Positions 8,103 through 15,293 of a stretch of DNA of 39,654 bases are shown piece by piece. The DNA lies in the NCBI RefSeq assembly GCF_000719555.1, contig NZ_JOGX01000059.1, positions 1-39,654 on the forward strand. The letters run 5' to 3'. Below the pieces are notes generated by a model. That model was given only the letters and a program-made list of their open reading frames with translations. It searched no databases and had not been told where the DNA came from. This DNA comes from Streptomyces sp. NRRL F-5727 (GTDB lineage Bacteria > Actinomycetota > Actinomycetes > Streptomycetales > Streptomycetaceae). Position numbers and translations under genes: made by a program. Numbering within the stretch: the first letter of the stretch is position 1; every line of letters begins with the position of its first letter.

Positions 8103-8466
8103 GCGGATGGCTGCGGCCTGACGAGCCGGATCGGCCCGACGACCGAGCCCCGACAGGCCCGTCGATCGAGCCGCGATCGAGCCCCGATCGGGCCGCGATC
8201 GAGCCCCGATCGGGCCTGAGGTCGATTCCTGCGTCCAAGCCCCGATCGTCCGGCGGCCGAGCCCCGATCGTCCGGCGGCCGAGCCCCGATCGTCCTGCGA
8301 CCGGGCCCCGATCGGCCCAGCGCCGGAGGCGCCGGAGCCTTCTGCCGGGGGGTTCCACACCCCCGGGTGGCGCAGGACGGCTCGCCCGGACCGGCGGTGT
8401 GGCGGTGGTGCACCGAAGCTGGACGGGTCGGCGCGCTCGGTCGCCGGTCCGTCCAGGAGGTCCCGC
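8103..8466. repeat. Intergenic 22-bp tandem repeat block
   Basis: This 364-bp stretch has no gene. Two exact 22-bp units run at 8173-8194 and 8195-8216, built around GATCGAGCCCCGATCGGG. A second block of four 22-bp units follows at 8238-8259, 8260-8281 (identical), 8282-8303 and 8304-8325 (diverged), built around AGCCCCGATCGTCC. All share the core CCCCGATCG, which contains the palindrome CGATCG. No spacers separate the units, so it is a minisatellite, not a CRISPR. It lies between the divergent transporter operon and serine hydrolase gene; the promoter of the latter must lie in or after it. Confidence 0.75.
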
Positions 8467-9726
8467 ATGCCCCGAACCGCCCCGGCCCCGCACCCGTACC
8501 GGCCGTACCGGCCGCGCCGGGCCGCCGTCACCGCGCTGCTCCTCGCCGCCGCGCTGACCGCCCCCACCCTCCCGTACGCGAGCGCGGGCGAGCGGCCCGC
8601 GCTGAGCGCCGGCGCCACCGACGTCTCGGACCAGGAGCTGCGGCGCGCCCTCACCGACCTCGTCGCCGCCCCCGGCGGGCCGCCCGGCGCGATCGCCGTC
8701 CTCACGCGGGACGGCCACCGGCAGGTCTACCGGGCCGGTACCGCCGAGGTCGGCACGGCCAGGCCGCCCCGCGCGCACGACCACATGCGGATCGCGAGCG
8801 TCGCCAAGGCGTTCAGCGGGGCCGTCGCCCTGAGCCTCGTGGACCGCCACGCGCTCCGCCTCGACGACACCCTGGGGCAGCGCCTGCCGCACCTCCCGAA
8901 GGCATGGCACGCCGTGACGCTCCGTCAGCTGCTCCAACACACGAGCGGCCTGCCGGACTTCAGCAAGACCGAGCGCTTCCAGGCGATCGTCCGGGCGGAC
9001 CCCCGGCACCGCTTCGACTCCCGGCGCCTGCTGGAGTTCGCCGCCGACCAGGGCCTCGCCTTCCCGCCCGGTACCCGCTACGCCTACTCCAACTCGGACA
9101 ACATCGCGGTCGCCCTGATGGCCGAGCAGGCGACGGGACGACGGTACGAGGACCTCCTCAGGGAACTCGTCTACCGCCCGCTCGACCTGCGCGGCACCAG
9201 CCTCCCCTCCGGCTTCCGGCTGCCCCGACCCTTCCTCCACGGCTACGCCACGGCTCCCGGCGAGGCGCCGGAGGACGTCAGCGAGGCGGTCAGCGCCTCC
9301 GGTGCGTGGGCGTCGGGCGGCATCGTCTCGACCCCCGCCGACCTGGGCGCCTTCTTCGGCGGCTACGCGGGGCCCGCCCTCCTCTCCCCGAAGACCCGGC
9401 ACGCGCAGACCCGCTTCGTCCCCGGCGACTCCCAGCCGGCCGGACCGGGTGTGAACGCGGCCGGCCTGGGCCTCTTCCGCTACACCACCCGCTGCGGCAC
9501 GGTCCTCGGCCACACCGGGAACACCCCGGGCTACACCCAGTTCGCCGCCGCCACCCGCGACGGCCGCCGCACCGTCACCGTCTCCGTCACCAGCCAGGTC
9601 CCCCTCGACCCCGCCCTCCTCGCCCGCCTTCGCGCGACCGAGGAACGCTTCGTCTGCGCCCTCCTCAAGGACGGCGACCACGGCGGCCACGGAGTCGACG
9701 GCGGCTACGGAGCCGACGCCGTCTGA
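8467..9726 (+). CDS. Secreted serine hydrolase, class C beta-lactamase / D-Ala-D-Ala carboxypeptidase fold
   Basis: Encodes 419 residues with a signal peptide (Arg-rich start, hydrophobic AAVTALLLAAALTA, likely cleavage near ASAGE, residue ~41). The penicillin-recognition motifs are present: S111-V-A-K114 (SxxK nucleophile and base), Y207-S-N209 (YxN) and H349-T-G351 replacing KTG, as in class C-like esterases and carboxypeptidases. It would act outside the cell on D-Ala-D-Ala, a beta-lactam or an ester; the motifs cannot tell which. ATG 8467 has AGGAGG 6 nt upstream. It lies inside the zinc island but is transcribed alone and shows no Zur-like box. A strong hairpin follows the stop. Confidence 0.9.
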   Translation: MPRTAPAPHPYRPYRPRRAAVTALLLAAALTAPTLPYASAGERPALSAGATDVSDQELRRALTDLVAAPGGPPGAIAVLTRDGHRQVYRAGTAEVGTARPPRAHDHMRIASVAKAFSGAVALSLVDRHALRLDDTLGQRLPHLPKAWHAVTLRQLLQHTSGLPDFSKTERFQAIVRADPRHRFDSRRLLEFAADQGLAFPPGTRYAYSNSDNIAVALMAEQATGRRYEDLLRELVYRPLDLRGTSLPSGFRLPRPFLHGYATAPGEAPEDVSEAVSASGAWASGGIVSTPADLGAFFGGYAGPALLSPKTRHAQTRFVPGDSQPAGPGVNAAGLGLFRYTTRCGTVLGHTGNTPGYTQFAAATRDGRRTVTVSVTSQVPLDPALLARLRATEERFVCALLKDGDHGGHGVDGGYGADAV

Positions 9727-9742
9727 CCGCGCGGAGAAAGGG

Positions 9743-9785
9743 CCGGGCCGGACGGTGCCGTGGCTGCGACCACCGTCCGGCCCGG
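9743..9785. terminator. Bidirectional terminator hairpin between convergent genes
   Basis: A perfect 15-bp stem, CCGGGCCGGACGGTG (9743-9757) with CACCGTCCGGCCCGG (9771-9785), closes a 13-nt loop. It sits between the stops of the serine hydrolase (9726) and the cobW-like gene (9811-9809), so it can end transcription from both sides. Confidence 0.85.
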
Positions 9786-9808
9786 AGTCTGTGGGGCGGG
9801 GTGTGTTC

Positions 9809-10981
9809 TCAGGCCGCGTGCTCGTGCTCGCAGGCGTCCTCGATGCCGTACGTCTCCCAGGCGGGGAACTCGTCGTCGGCGGGCGCCGGTTCGCCCGGTG
9901 CCAGCAGGCAGGCGTCCAGGGCCGTCCGAAGGGCGTCGGCGCGCAGGCCGGTGCCGATGAAGACCAGTTCCTGGCCCTGGGCGGTCCCGGGGTCGCGGGC
10001 GCCGGACGGTTCGAACCGGGCCACGGCGCCGGCCTGGGACCAGAGGCCGGTCACCCGGGGCCGGCTGGCGAGCCAGAAGAACCCCTTGGAGCGCAGGATC
10101 CGTCCGTGCGCACCGCTGTCGAGGCCCTCGGTGACGAAGGTCCACAGCCGTCCGGGGTGGAAGGCGCGGGCGGAGCGGTAGACGAGCGAGGAGATGCCGT
10201 ACTCCTCGGTCTCCGGCACGTGGTCGCCGTTGAGCTCCTTCACCCAGCCGGGGGCCTGCTGCGCCGTCTCGACGTCGAACAGGCCGGTGCCCAGCACCAG
10301 TTCGAGCGGAACCTGGCCGCGTACGGCGGGGACGATCCGGGCCTGCGGGTTCAGCCGGGTCAGCGCGGCGCGGAGCCGGCGCGTCTCCTCCGGACCCACC
10401 AGGTCGAGCTTGTTGAGCACGATGACGTCCGCGAACTCCACCTGGTCCACGAGGAGATCGCTGACGGTCCGCTCGTCGTCCTCGTACGGCGCGAGGCCGC
10501 GCGCGGCGAGTTCGTCGCCGCCGTCGAGTTCCGGCAGGAAGCCCGCCGCGTCCACCACGGTCACCATCGTGTCGAGGCGGGCGAGGTCGCCGAGGGTGGC
10601 CCCGTCGTCCCGGGGGAACGAGAACGTCGCGGCGACCGGCAGGGGTTCGGAGATCCCGCTGGACTCGACGAGCAGGTAGTCGAACCGGCCCTCGCGGGCC
10701 AGCCGGTCGACCTCCTCCAGGAGGTCGTCCCGCAGGGTGCAGCAGATGCACCCGTTGGTCAGCTCGACCAGGCGCTCCTCCGTGCGGGACAGCGAGGCCC
10801 CGCCGCCGCGCACGAGCGCGGCGTCGATGTTGACCTCGCTCATGTCGTTGACGATGACCGCGACGCGCAGTCCCTCGCGGTTGGCCAGGACATGGTTGAG
10901 CAGAGTGGTCTTGCCCGCGCCCAGGAATCCGGAGAGGACGGTCACGGGAAGGCGGTCGTGCGCGTTCACGGGCTCTCTCAT
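9809..10981 (-). CDS. COG0523 / CobW-family zinc metallochaperone GTPase
   Basis: Encodes 390 residues of the G3E GTPase family. The P-loop is GFLGAGKTT (18-26), the family metal motif is GCICC (77-81), Walker B-like ESSGISEP is at 106-113, and the guanine motif NKLD is at 190-193. The CobW C-terminal domain follows, and the tail DACEHEHAA is rich in metal ligands. Zur-regulated members (ZagA/YciC type) deliver zinc to priority enzymes when zinc is short. The ATG start at 10981 overlaps the stop of rpmF as ATGA, so the two are translationally coupled; a GTG at 10969 is the alternative start. Control by the Zur-like box before rpmF fits a zinc-allocation role. Confidence 0.92.
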   Translation of the reverse strand: MREPVNAHDRLPVTVLSGFLGAGKTTLLNHVLANREGLRVAVIVNDMSEVNIDAALVRGGGASLSRTEERLVELTNGCICCTLRDDLLEEVDRLAREGRFDYLLVESSGISEPLPVAATFSFPRDDGATLGDLARLDTMVTVVDAAGFLPELDGGDELAARGLAPYEDDERTVSDLLVDQVEFADVIVLNKLDLVGPEETRRLRAALTRLNPQARIVPAVRGQVPLELVLGTGLFDVETAQQAPGWVKELNGDHVPETEEYGISSLVYRSARAFHPGRLWTFVTEGLDSGAHGRILRSKGFFWLASRPRVTGLWSQAGAVARFEPSGARDPGTAQGQELVFIGTGLRADALRTALDACLLAPGEPAPADDEFPAWETYGIEDACEHEHAA

Positions 10982-11148
10982 CCCTCCGGGCGGATGAGGC
11001 CGCGCTCGTACGCCTTCACCAGCCGCTGCGGGACCTGGTGGACGACACCGTCGACGGTGACCGGGACCAGCTGGGGCGTGCTCGCCTTCCACTGGGCGCG
11101 GCGGTGGCGGGTGTTGCTGCGGGACATCTTCCGCTTGGGGACGGCCAT
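10978..11148 (-). CDS. rpmF: 50S ribosomal protein L32, zinc-free paralogue
   Basis: A 56-codon gene beginning [21 protein letters not shown] and ending [15 protein letters not shown], which is the L32 pattern. The usual C-terminal CxxC pairs that hold zinc are absent and the protein has no cysteine, so it is the zinc-independent (C-) form that replaces the zinc-binding L32 in starvation. ATG 11148 has GAGGAG 6 nt upstream. Its stop overlaps the downstream cobW-like start (ATGA). A Zur-like box in the promoter directly upstream supports induction at low zinc. Confidence 0.92.
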   Translation of the reverse strand: MAVPKRKMSRSNTRHRRAQWKASTPQLVPVTVDGVVHQVPQRLVKAYERGLIRPEG

Positions 11149-11183
11149 GGGGGACTCCTCGGTCCGGGGGTTGACTCGGGGAG

Positions 11184-11211
11184 CCTATATGAAAACGAAT
11201 GTCATGAGCAA
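11184..11211 (-). promoter_or_regulatory. Zur-like box in promoter of rpmF-cobW operon
   Basis: Plus-strand TGAAAACGAATGTCA (11190-11204) matches the outer half-sites of the Zur consensus. On the minus strand it fills the 16-nt spacer between TTGCTC (11211-11206, -35-like) and TATAGG (11189-11184, -10-like). Confidence 0.7.
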
Positions 11212-11257
11212 TTGAGGCCGCTCGCGTGTGAAAGCGCGGACGGGCCGCGCGGCAGGC

Positions 11258-11278
11258 GCCCCGGGTGTGACCCGGGGC
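11258..11278 (-). terminator. Terminator hairpin after rpsN
   Basis: A 9-bp perfect stem, GCCCCGGGT (11258-11266) with ACCCGGGGC (11270-11278), and a 3-nt loop. It lies 35 nt past the rpsN stop and before the rpmF promoter, so it separates the two minus-strand operons. Confidence 0.7.
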
Positions 11279-11312
11279 ACCTGTGCGCGGCCCGACCGGT
11301 CGGGCGCCCTCG

Positions 11313-11618
11313 CTACCAGGAGGACTTGGTCACTCCTGGCAGGAACCCGGCATGGGCCTGCTCGCGCATCCGCACCCGCGAGAGCCCGAAGGTCCGCAGA
11401 TAGCCGCGGGGGCGGCCGTCCACGCTGTCGCGGTTGCGGACGCGGGTGGCGCTGGCGTCGCGCGGCTGCCGGCGGAGCTCCGCCTGGGCGGCCTCACGGT
11501 CGGCCGGCGTGGAGGACGGGCGGCGGATGATCTCCTTCAGCTCGGCCCGCCGGGCGGCGTACCGCTCGACGATCTGCCTGCGCTGCTCGTTCCGCGCGAT
11601 CTTGCTCTTCTTCGCCAT
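11313..11618 (-). CDS. rpsN: 30S ribosomal protein S14, zinc-free paralogue
   Basis: 101 residues beginning [20 protein letters not shown] and ending with the S14 signature [18 protein letters not shown] and KSSW. It is the long, cysteine-free type of S14 rather than the ~61-residue CxxC zinc-binding form, so it works without zinc. Its ATG overlaps the stop of rpmB by one base (TGATG), giving a coupled rpmB-rpsN operon. The Zur-like box upstream of rpmB would control both. Confidence 0.95.
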   Translation of the reverse strand: MAKKSKIARNEQRRQIVERYAARRAELKEIIRRPSSTPADREAAQAELRRQPRDASATRVRNRDSVDGRPRGYLRTFGLSRVRMREQAHAGFLPGVTKSSW

Positions 11619-11854
11619 CAGACCTTCCCTCCGCGCGCGCGGATCCGGGCCACCGCGGCCTCGATGCCGATGGTGTCCACCGTCTTGATCGCGCGTGCGC
11701 TCAGCGTCAGTCGCACGTGCCGCCCCTCGCTGGGCAGCCAGTAGCGCTTGCGCTGGATGTTGGGGTCGAAGCGGCGCGAGGTGCGCCGGTGGGAGTGGGA
11801 GATGGCGTTGCCGAATCCCGGCTTGGCGCCGGTCAGTTGGCAGTGTGCGGACAT
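11618..11854 (-). CDS. rpmB: 50S ribosomal protein L28, zinc-free paralogue
   Basis: 78 residues: starts [20 protein letters not shown] and contains [20 protein letters not shown], the L28 signature. It has a single cysteine instead of the paired CxxC motifs of zinc-binding L28, so it is the C- form. ATG 11854 was chosen because the family begins at MSAHC; in-frame codons farther upstream run into the Zur box. It is divergent from rpmG across a 67-bp region that carries the Zur-like box. Confidence 0.95.
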   Translation of the reverse strand: MSAHCQLTGAKPGFGNAISHSHRRTSRRFDPNIQRKRYWLPSEGRHVRLTLSARAIKTVDTIGIEAAVARIRARGGKV

Positions 11855-11887
11855 GGAGGTGTCGACCCTTCTCGCTCGGGAATGGTG

Positions 11888-11915
11888 TTGGAAATGGAAA
11901 TCATTGTCATATACT
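11888..11915. promoter_or_regulatory. Divergent Zur-like box between rpmB and rpmG with rpmG promoter
   Basis: TGGAAATCATTGTCA (11895-11909) is a 7-1-7 Zur-like repeat. For rpmG it fills the 16-nt spacer between TTGGAA (11888-11893) and the -10 TATACT (11910-11915). The expected start of transcription is 6 nt after the -10, at 11922, which is the A of the rpmG ATG, so this mRNA is probably leaderless. For rpmB the same box overlaps a weak ATGACA -35-like hexamer. Confidence 0.75.
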
Positions 11916-11921
11916 AGCGGC

Positions 11922-12086
11922 ATGGCACGCAACGAGATCCGCCCGATCATCAAGCTCCGCTCCACGGCGGGCACCGGCTTCACCTACGTGACGCGCAAGA
12001 ACCGCCGCAACGACCCCGACCGGATGGTGCTCCGCAAGTACGACCCCGTGGCCCGGCGCCACGTCGACTTCCGCGAAGAGCGCTGA
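11922..12086 (+). CDS. rpmG: 50S ribosomal protein L33, zinc-free paralogue
   Basis: 54 residues: [20 protein letters not shown], then [20 protein letters not shown] and [12 protein letters not shown]. This is L33 without any cysteine, so it is the C- form. The ATG at 11922 has no Shine-Dalgarno sequence, and the -10 TATACT ends 6 nt upstream, consistent with a leaderless transcript. It heads a plus-strand operon with rpmE, a COG0523-like gene and rpsR. Confidence 0.95.
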   Translation: MARNEIRPIIKLRSTAGTGFTYVTRKNRRNDPDRMVLRKYDPVARRHVDFREER

Positions 12087-12139
12087 CCCCGCGCACGCCA
12101 CCCGCCCCCCCGGACCCCACGCCCCCGAAAGGCCCTGCC

Positions 12140-12385
12140 ATGAAGCCCGGAATCCACCCCGCCTACGAGCCCGTCGTCTTCCGCGACTCCGCCTCCGGCA
12201 CCGCGTTCCTCACCCGGTCCACGATGACCAGCGAGAAGACGATCGAGTGGGAGGACGGCCGGACCTACCCCGTCGTCGACGTCGAGATCTCCTCCGCCAG
12301 CCACCCCTTCTACACGGGCACGGCGCGGGTGCTCGACACCGCCGGCCGCGTCGAGAAGTTCCAGCGCCGCTACGGTGCCCGCTGA
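12140..12385 (+). CDS. rpmE2: 50S ribosomal protein L31 type B, zinc-free paralogue
   Basis: 81 residues: [20 protein letters not shown], then [18 protein letters not shown] and [20 protein letters not shown]. This is the type B L31, which lacks the cysteines of type A and is Zur-controlled in many bacteria. GAAAGG lies upstream of ATG 12140. Its stop overlaps the next start by one base (TGATG). It lies 53 bp after rpmG with no terminator seen, so the two are probably co-transcribed. Confidence 0.96.
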   Translation: MKPGIHPAYEPVVFRDSASGTAFLTRSTMTSEKTIEWEDGRTYPVVDVEISSASHPFYTGTARVLDTAGRVEKFQRRYGAR

Positions 12386-13542
12386 TGGGGCACGCGTACA
12401 CCCACCAGCTCCCCGTCGTGATCGTCGCCGGCCTGCACGCCGAGGCGAGGACCGAGGTCGTCGACCGCCTCCTGCGGGCCGTCCCCGGCAGCGTCGCGCT
12501 CCACCACGACCTGGCGGAGGCGCCCGCCGGCAGCGTCGCCCGCACGATCCGCGACGCCGCCGGCACCGTCTCCCGCGGCGACACCCCGCTGGTCAACGAC
12601 TGCGCCTGCTGCGCCCTCCGCGAGGACCTCGTCCCCGAACTGGAGCGGCTGGCCGACGGCGGCCTCACCCGCCTCGCCGTGGTCGAGCTCTGGGACTCGG
12701 TCGAACCCAAGGCCATGGCCGAGGTGATCGCCGCCCACGGCGGGGACCGGCTCGTCCTGACGAACGTGATCACCGCCGTCGACCCCGCGCTCGTCCTGCC
12801 CTGCCTCGCCAACGGCGACGACCTGGCGGAGGCCGGCCTCGCCGCGGCCGCCACCGACCAGCGGACCGTCGGCGACACCTGGGCACGACAGCTGGAGTAC
12901 GCGCCCGTCCTCGCCGTCGTCGACAGCGAAGCGGCCGACGACGAGGACCACGCCCTCCTCGCGCAGCTGCACCCCACGGCCCGCCGCGTGCCGGCCGGCT
13001 CCCCCGAACTCGCCCGGGTCGCCCTCGCCGGCTTCGACGTCGAGGCGGCCGCCGCCGCCCAGCACCCGGCATGCGCCCTGCTGCCCCAGGAAGCCGACGA
13101 ATCGGGCGTCGCCACCTTCGTCTGGCACCGCAGGCGCCCGTTCCACCCCGAACGCCTCTACCAGGCGCTGGAGGACCTGTGCTGCGCCGCCGCCCGCAGC
13201 CGCGGCCGGTTCTGGCTCGCCGACCGACCCGACACCCTGCTCGCCTGGGACGCGGCCGGCGGAGCGCTCTGCGTGGAGAACGCCGGCCCCTGGCTGGCGT
13301 CGCTGCCCGACGCGGCCTGGGAGATGGTCCCGCCCATGCGGCGGGCGGCGGCCGCGCTCGACTGGCACCCCGAGCACGGCGACTGCTGCCAGCACCTCGT
13401 CTTCACCTCGCCCGGCCTCGACCGCGACGGCCTGGAACGGCTCCTCGACTCCTGCCTCCTGACGGACGCGGAGTACGCCTCCGGGCGCGAGGCGTGGAAG
13501 GAACTCCCCGCCGCCTTCGACACCCTCCTCGACGCGGCCTGA
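12385..13542 (+). CDS. COG0523-like protein with lost GTPase motifs and a His/Cys cluster
   Basis: 385 residues aligned end to end with the CobW-like protein at 9809-10981, but the GTPase core has decayed. The P-loop position reads GLHAEARTE (16-24) with no GK(S/T). The guanine-specificity motif NKLD is replaced by AVVDSE (177-182). ESSGISEP has become ELWDSVEP (101-108). The metal motif is kept as DCACC (72-76). Before the conserved LVF strand it has a ligand-rich segment, HPEHGDCCQH (328-337). It is therefore probably not a GTPase but may still bind metal, as a zinc reservoir, partner or regulator of the intact paralogue. It is coupled to rpmE2 and followed by rpsR, so it should be induced by zinc shortage. 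Function is inference. Confidence 0.88.
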   Translation: MGHAYTHQLPVVIVAGLHAEARTEVVDRLLRAVPGSVALHHDLAEAPAGSVARTIRDAAGTVSRGDTPLVNDCACCALREDLVPELERLADGGLTRLAVVELWDSVEPKAMAEVIAAHGGDRLVLTNVITAVDPALVLPCLANGDDLAEAGLAAAATDQRTVGDTWARQLEYAPVLAVVDSEAADDEDHALLAQLHPTARRVPAGSPELARVALAGFDVEAAAAAQHPACALLPQEADESGVATFVWHRRRPFHPERLYQALEDLCCAAARSRGRFWLADRPDTLLAWDAAGGALCVENAGPWLASLPDAAWEMVPPMRRAAAALDWHPEHGDCCQHLVFTSPGLDRDGLERLLDSCLLTDAEYASGREAWKELPAAFDTLLDAA

Positions 13543-13614
13543 CCCCCACCCGTTCGACCCCGTGCCCCGCCCGCAGCGGCGGAGACGGGACCCTGCCCAA
13601 GGAGAGACGCCACC

Positions 13615-13851
13615 ATGGCCCGACGCCACGAACCCCGCAAGCCCGCCGCGCGCCGCCCCAACCCGCTCGACGCGGCCGGGATCACGTACATCGACTACAA
13701 GGACACCGACCTGCTGCGGAAGTTCATCTCCGACCGCGGCAAGATCCGCAGCCGCCGCGTCACCCGGGTGACCGCCCAGCAGCAGCGCGCGCTGGCCACC
13801 GCCGTCAAGAACGCCCGCGAGATGGCCCTCCTGCCGTACGCCGGCCGCTGA
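13615..13851 (+). CDS. rpsR: 30S ribosomal protein S18, zinc-free paralogue
   Basis: 78 residues: [20 protein letters not shown], then [20 protein letters not shown] and the S18 signature [20 protein letters not shown]. No cysteine is present. GGAGAG precedes ATG 13615. It is the last gene of the plus-strand zinc-starvation operon and is followed by a strong hairpin. Confidence 0.95.
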   Translation: MARRHEPRKPAARRPNPLDAAGITYIDYKDTDLLRKFISDRGKIRSRRVTRVTAQQQRALATAVKNAREMALLPYAGR

Positions 13852-13865
13852 CCCCGCTCCCCGTG

Positions 13866-13913
13866 CCGCCCCGGGCGGACCCCACGCGCGTACGTGAGGT
13901 CCGCCCGGGGCGG
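13866..13913. terminator. Bidirectional terminator hairpin after rpsR
   Basis: A perfect 16-bp stem, CCGCCCCGGGCGGACC (13866-13881) with GGTCCGCCCGGGGCGG (13898-13913), and a 16-nt loop. It lies between the convergent stops of rpsR (13851) and the VOC gene (13924) and serves both. Confidence 0.85.
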
Positions 13914-13923
13914 TCGTGCGAGG

Positions 13924-14187
13924 TCACGTCCAGCTGCGGGCGCAGAGCACCAGGCGGTAGCCGTCCGGGTCCTCGACCACCACCCCGTACGCGTCCCAGT
14001 ACGGGGTGTGCGAGGCGACCCGGCTGCCGCCGGCCGCGACCAGGCGCTCGACCAGGGCCTCGTCGGGCGGCTTGCCCAGGTAGACCACGAACAGGTCGTC
14101 GGCGGTGGGCGTGGGGTCGAGCGGAGCCGCCGGGCCGCGCGTGATCACCTGTGCGCCCTCGGGGGCGTGTGGACTCGTGTCGGTCAT
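13924..14187 (-). CDS. Short VOC (glyoxalase-fold) family protein
   Basis: 87 residues. The C-terminal half ends YWDAYGVVVEDPDGYRLVLC, the usual final strands of VOC/glyoxalase-bleomycin-resistance domains, with the metal or substrate glutamate in the VVEDPDG motif. Complete VOC proteins need about 115-130 residues (two beta-alpha-beta-beta-beta modules), so at least the first module is missing or reduced. ATG 14187 with GAGGT upstream is a workable start, which suggests the short form is expressed rather than artefactual, but 5' truncation is equally possible. A perfect 22-bp tandem duplication lies just upstream. Confidence 0.65.
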   Translation of the reverse strand: MTDTSPHAPEGAQVITRGPAAPLDPTPTADDLFVVYLGKPPDEALVERLVAAGGSRVASHTPYWDAYGVVVEDPDGYRLVLCARSWT

Positions 14188-14211
14188 GGCGCGACCTCAC
14201 GATCTGGCGCC

Positions 14212-14255
14212 GCACGCGCCGGTCGGCGACGACGCACGCGCCGGTCGGCGACGAC
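14212..14255. repeat. Perfect 22-bp tandem duplication
   Basis: Two identical 22-bp copies, 14212-14233 and 14234-14255, each beginning GCACGCGCCGGTCGG. They lie in the region between the divergent VOC and DeoR-type genes. A recent slippage duplication or a pair of protein-binding sites are both possible. Confidence 0.8.
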
Positions 14256-14375
14256 GCACACGGATGCGCGGAAGCTCGCGGACAGGGTGCCTTCCCGTCA
14301 CGTCCGAGCAGGCGAGGTCGCCGCAGTAGGGTGGGCCGACACGATCGCGGTCACAGATCTAAGGAGTTCCGGGGC

Positions 14376-15182
14376 ATGTCCAAGCGGGAGAGGTGGAACG
14401 CGCTCCTGGAGCTGCTGGCCACCGAGGGCAGGCTGGAGGTCGAGGAGACCGCCGCGGCGCTGGACGTCTCGGCCGCCACGATCCGGCGGGACCTCGACGA
14501 GCTGGCCGAGCAGCAGATGCTGGTCCGGACCCGCGGCGGCGCCCTCGCGCACGGCGTCTCGTACGAGCTGCCGCTGCGCTACAAGTCCTCCCGCCGCGCC
14601 TCCGAGAAGCAGCGCATCGCCGCCGCCGCCGTCGAGCTCGTCGGCGAGGGGGACGTCGTGGGGCTCAACGGGGGGACGACCACCACCGAGGTGGCCCGCG
14701 CGCTGGCCCTCCGGGCCGGCGGGGGCCGACGGGAGGCCACGGACGCCACGGACGTCACGGCCCCCGTCTTCACCGTCGTCACCAACGCCCTCAACATCGC
14801 CGGCGAACTCGCCGTGCGCCCCCAGATCAAGCTCGTCGTCACCGGCGGCGTGGCCCGGCCCCAGACGTACGAGCTGGTGGGCCCGCTGACGGCGGGTGTG
14901 CTCAACGAGGTCGTCCTCGACGTCGCGGTCCTGGGCGTCGACGGGCTCGACCCCCGGCTCGGCGTGATGACCCGTCAGGAGGACGAGGCGAGCATCAGTC
15001 GGCTGTTCGCGGAGCGCGCCCAGCGGGTCGTCGTGGTCGCCGACTCGTCGAAGATGGGCAAGCGGGCCTTCGCCCGGATCTGCGGACTCGACGCCGTCGA
15101 CGTCGTCGTCACCGACGCGGACGCCCCCGCGGACGCCGTCGCCCGCCTGGAGGACGTCGGCATCAAGGTCATCAGGGTCTGA
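14376..15182 (+). CDS. DeoR-family transcriptional regulator of sugar metabolism
   Basis: 268 residues. The N-terminal winged helix (about residues 18-47) reads LEVEETAAALDVSAATIRRD, the DeoR signature. The C-terminal sugar-phosphate-sensing domain carries GLNGGTTTTEVARAL, LVVTGGVARPQTYELVGPL and VVVADSSKMGKRAF, all diagnostic of DeoR/AgaR-type repressors. AAGGAG lies 9 nt before ATG 14376. The neighbouring GH109-like enzyme operon (15294-17805) would be a plausible target, for example for amino-sugar use, but no operator was identified. Confidence 0.93.
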   Translation: MSKRERWNALLELLATEGRLEVEETAAALDVSAATIRRDLDELAEQQMLVRTRGGALAHGVSYELPLRYKSSRRASEKQRIAAAAVELVGEGDVVGLNGGTTTTEVARALALRAGGGRREATDATDVTAPVFTVVTNALNIAGELAVRPQIKLVVTGGVARPQTYELVGPLTAGVLNEVVLDVAVLGVDGLDPRLGVMTRQEDEASISRLFAERAQRVVVVADSSKMGKRAFARICGLDAVDVVVTDADAPADAVARLEDVGIKVIRV

Positions 15183-15201
15183 GCGGTCCCGGCAGCCGGA
15201 A

Positions 15202-15236
15202 CCGCCCCGGGCGCCGTGGGGGGACGTCCGGGGCGG
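15202..15236. terminator. Bidirectional terminator hairpin after deoR-type gene
   Basis: A 9-bp stem, CCGCCCCGG (15202-15210) with CCGGGGCGG (15228-15236), and a 17-nt loop, 20 nt past the regulator stop and 58 nt before the convergent secreted-protein stop. Confidence 0.6.
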
Positions 15237-15293
15237 CAGCGGTGGGGATCAGAGGCCGCGGCCGGGGTCAGGGGCCGGCGGGCAGGCGGGGGG

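Noticed and set aside
8173..8325. CRISPR array
   Set aside because: Units are contiguous without unique spacers, and no cas genes are present.
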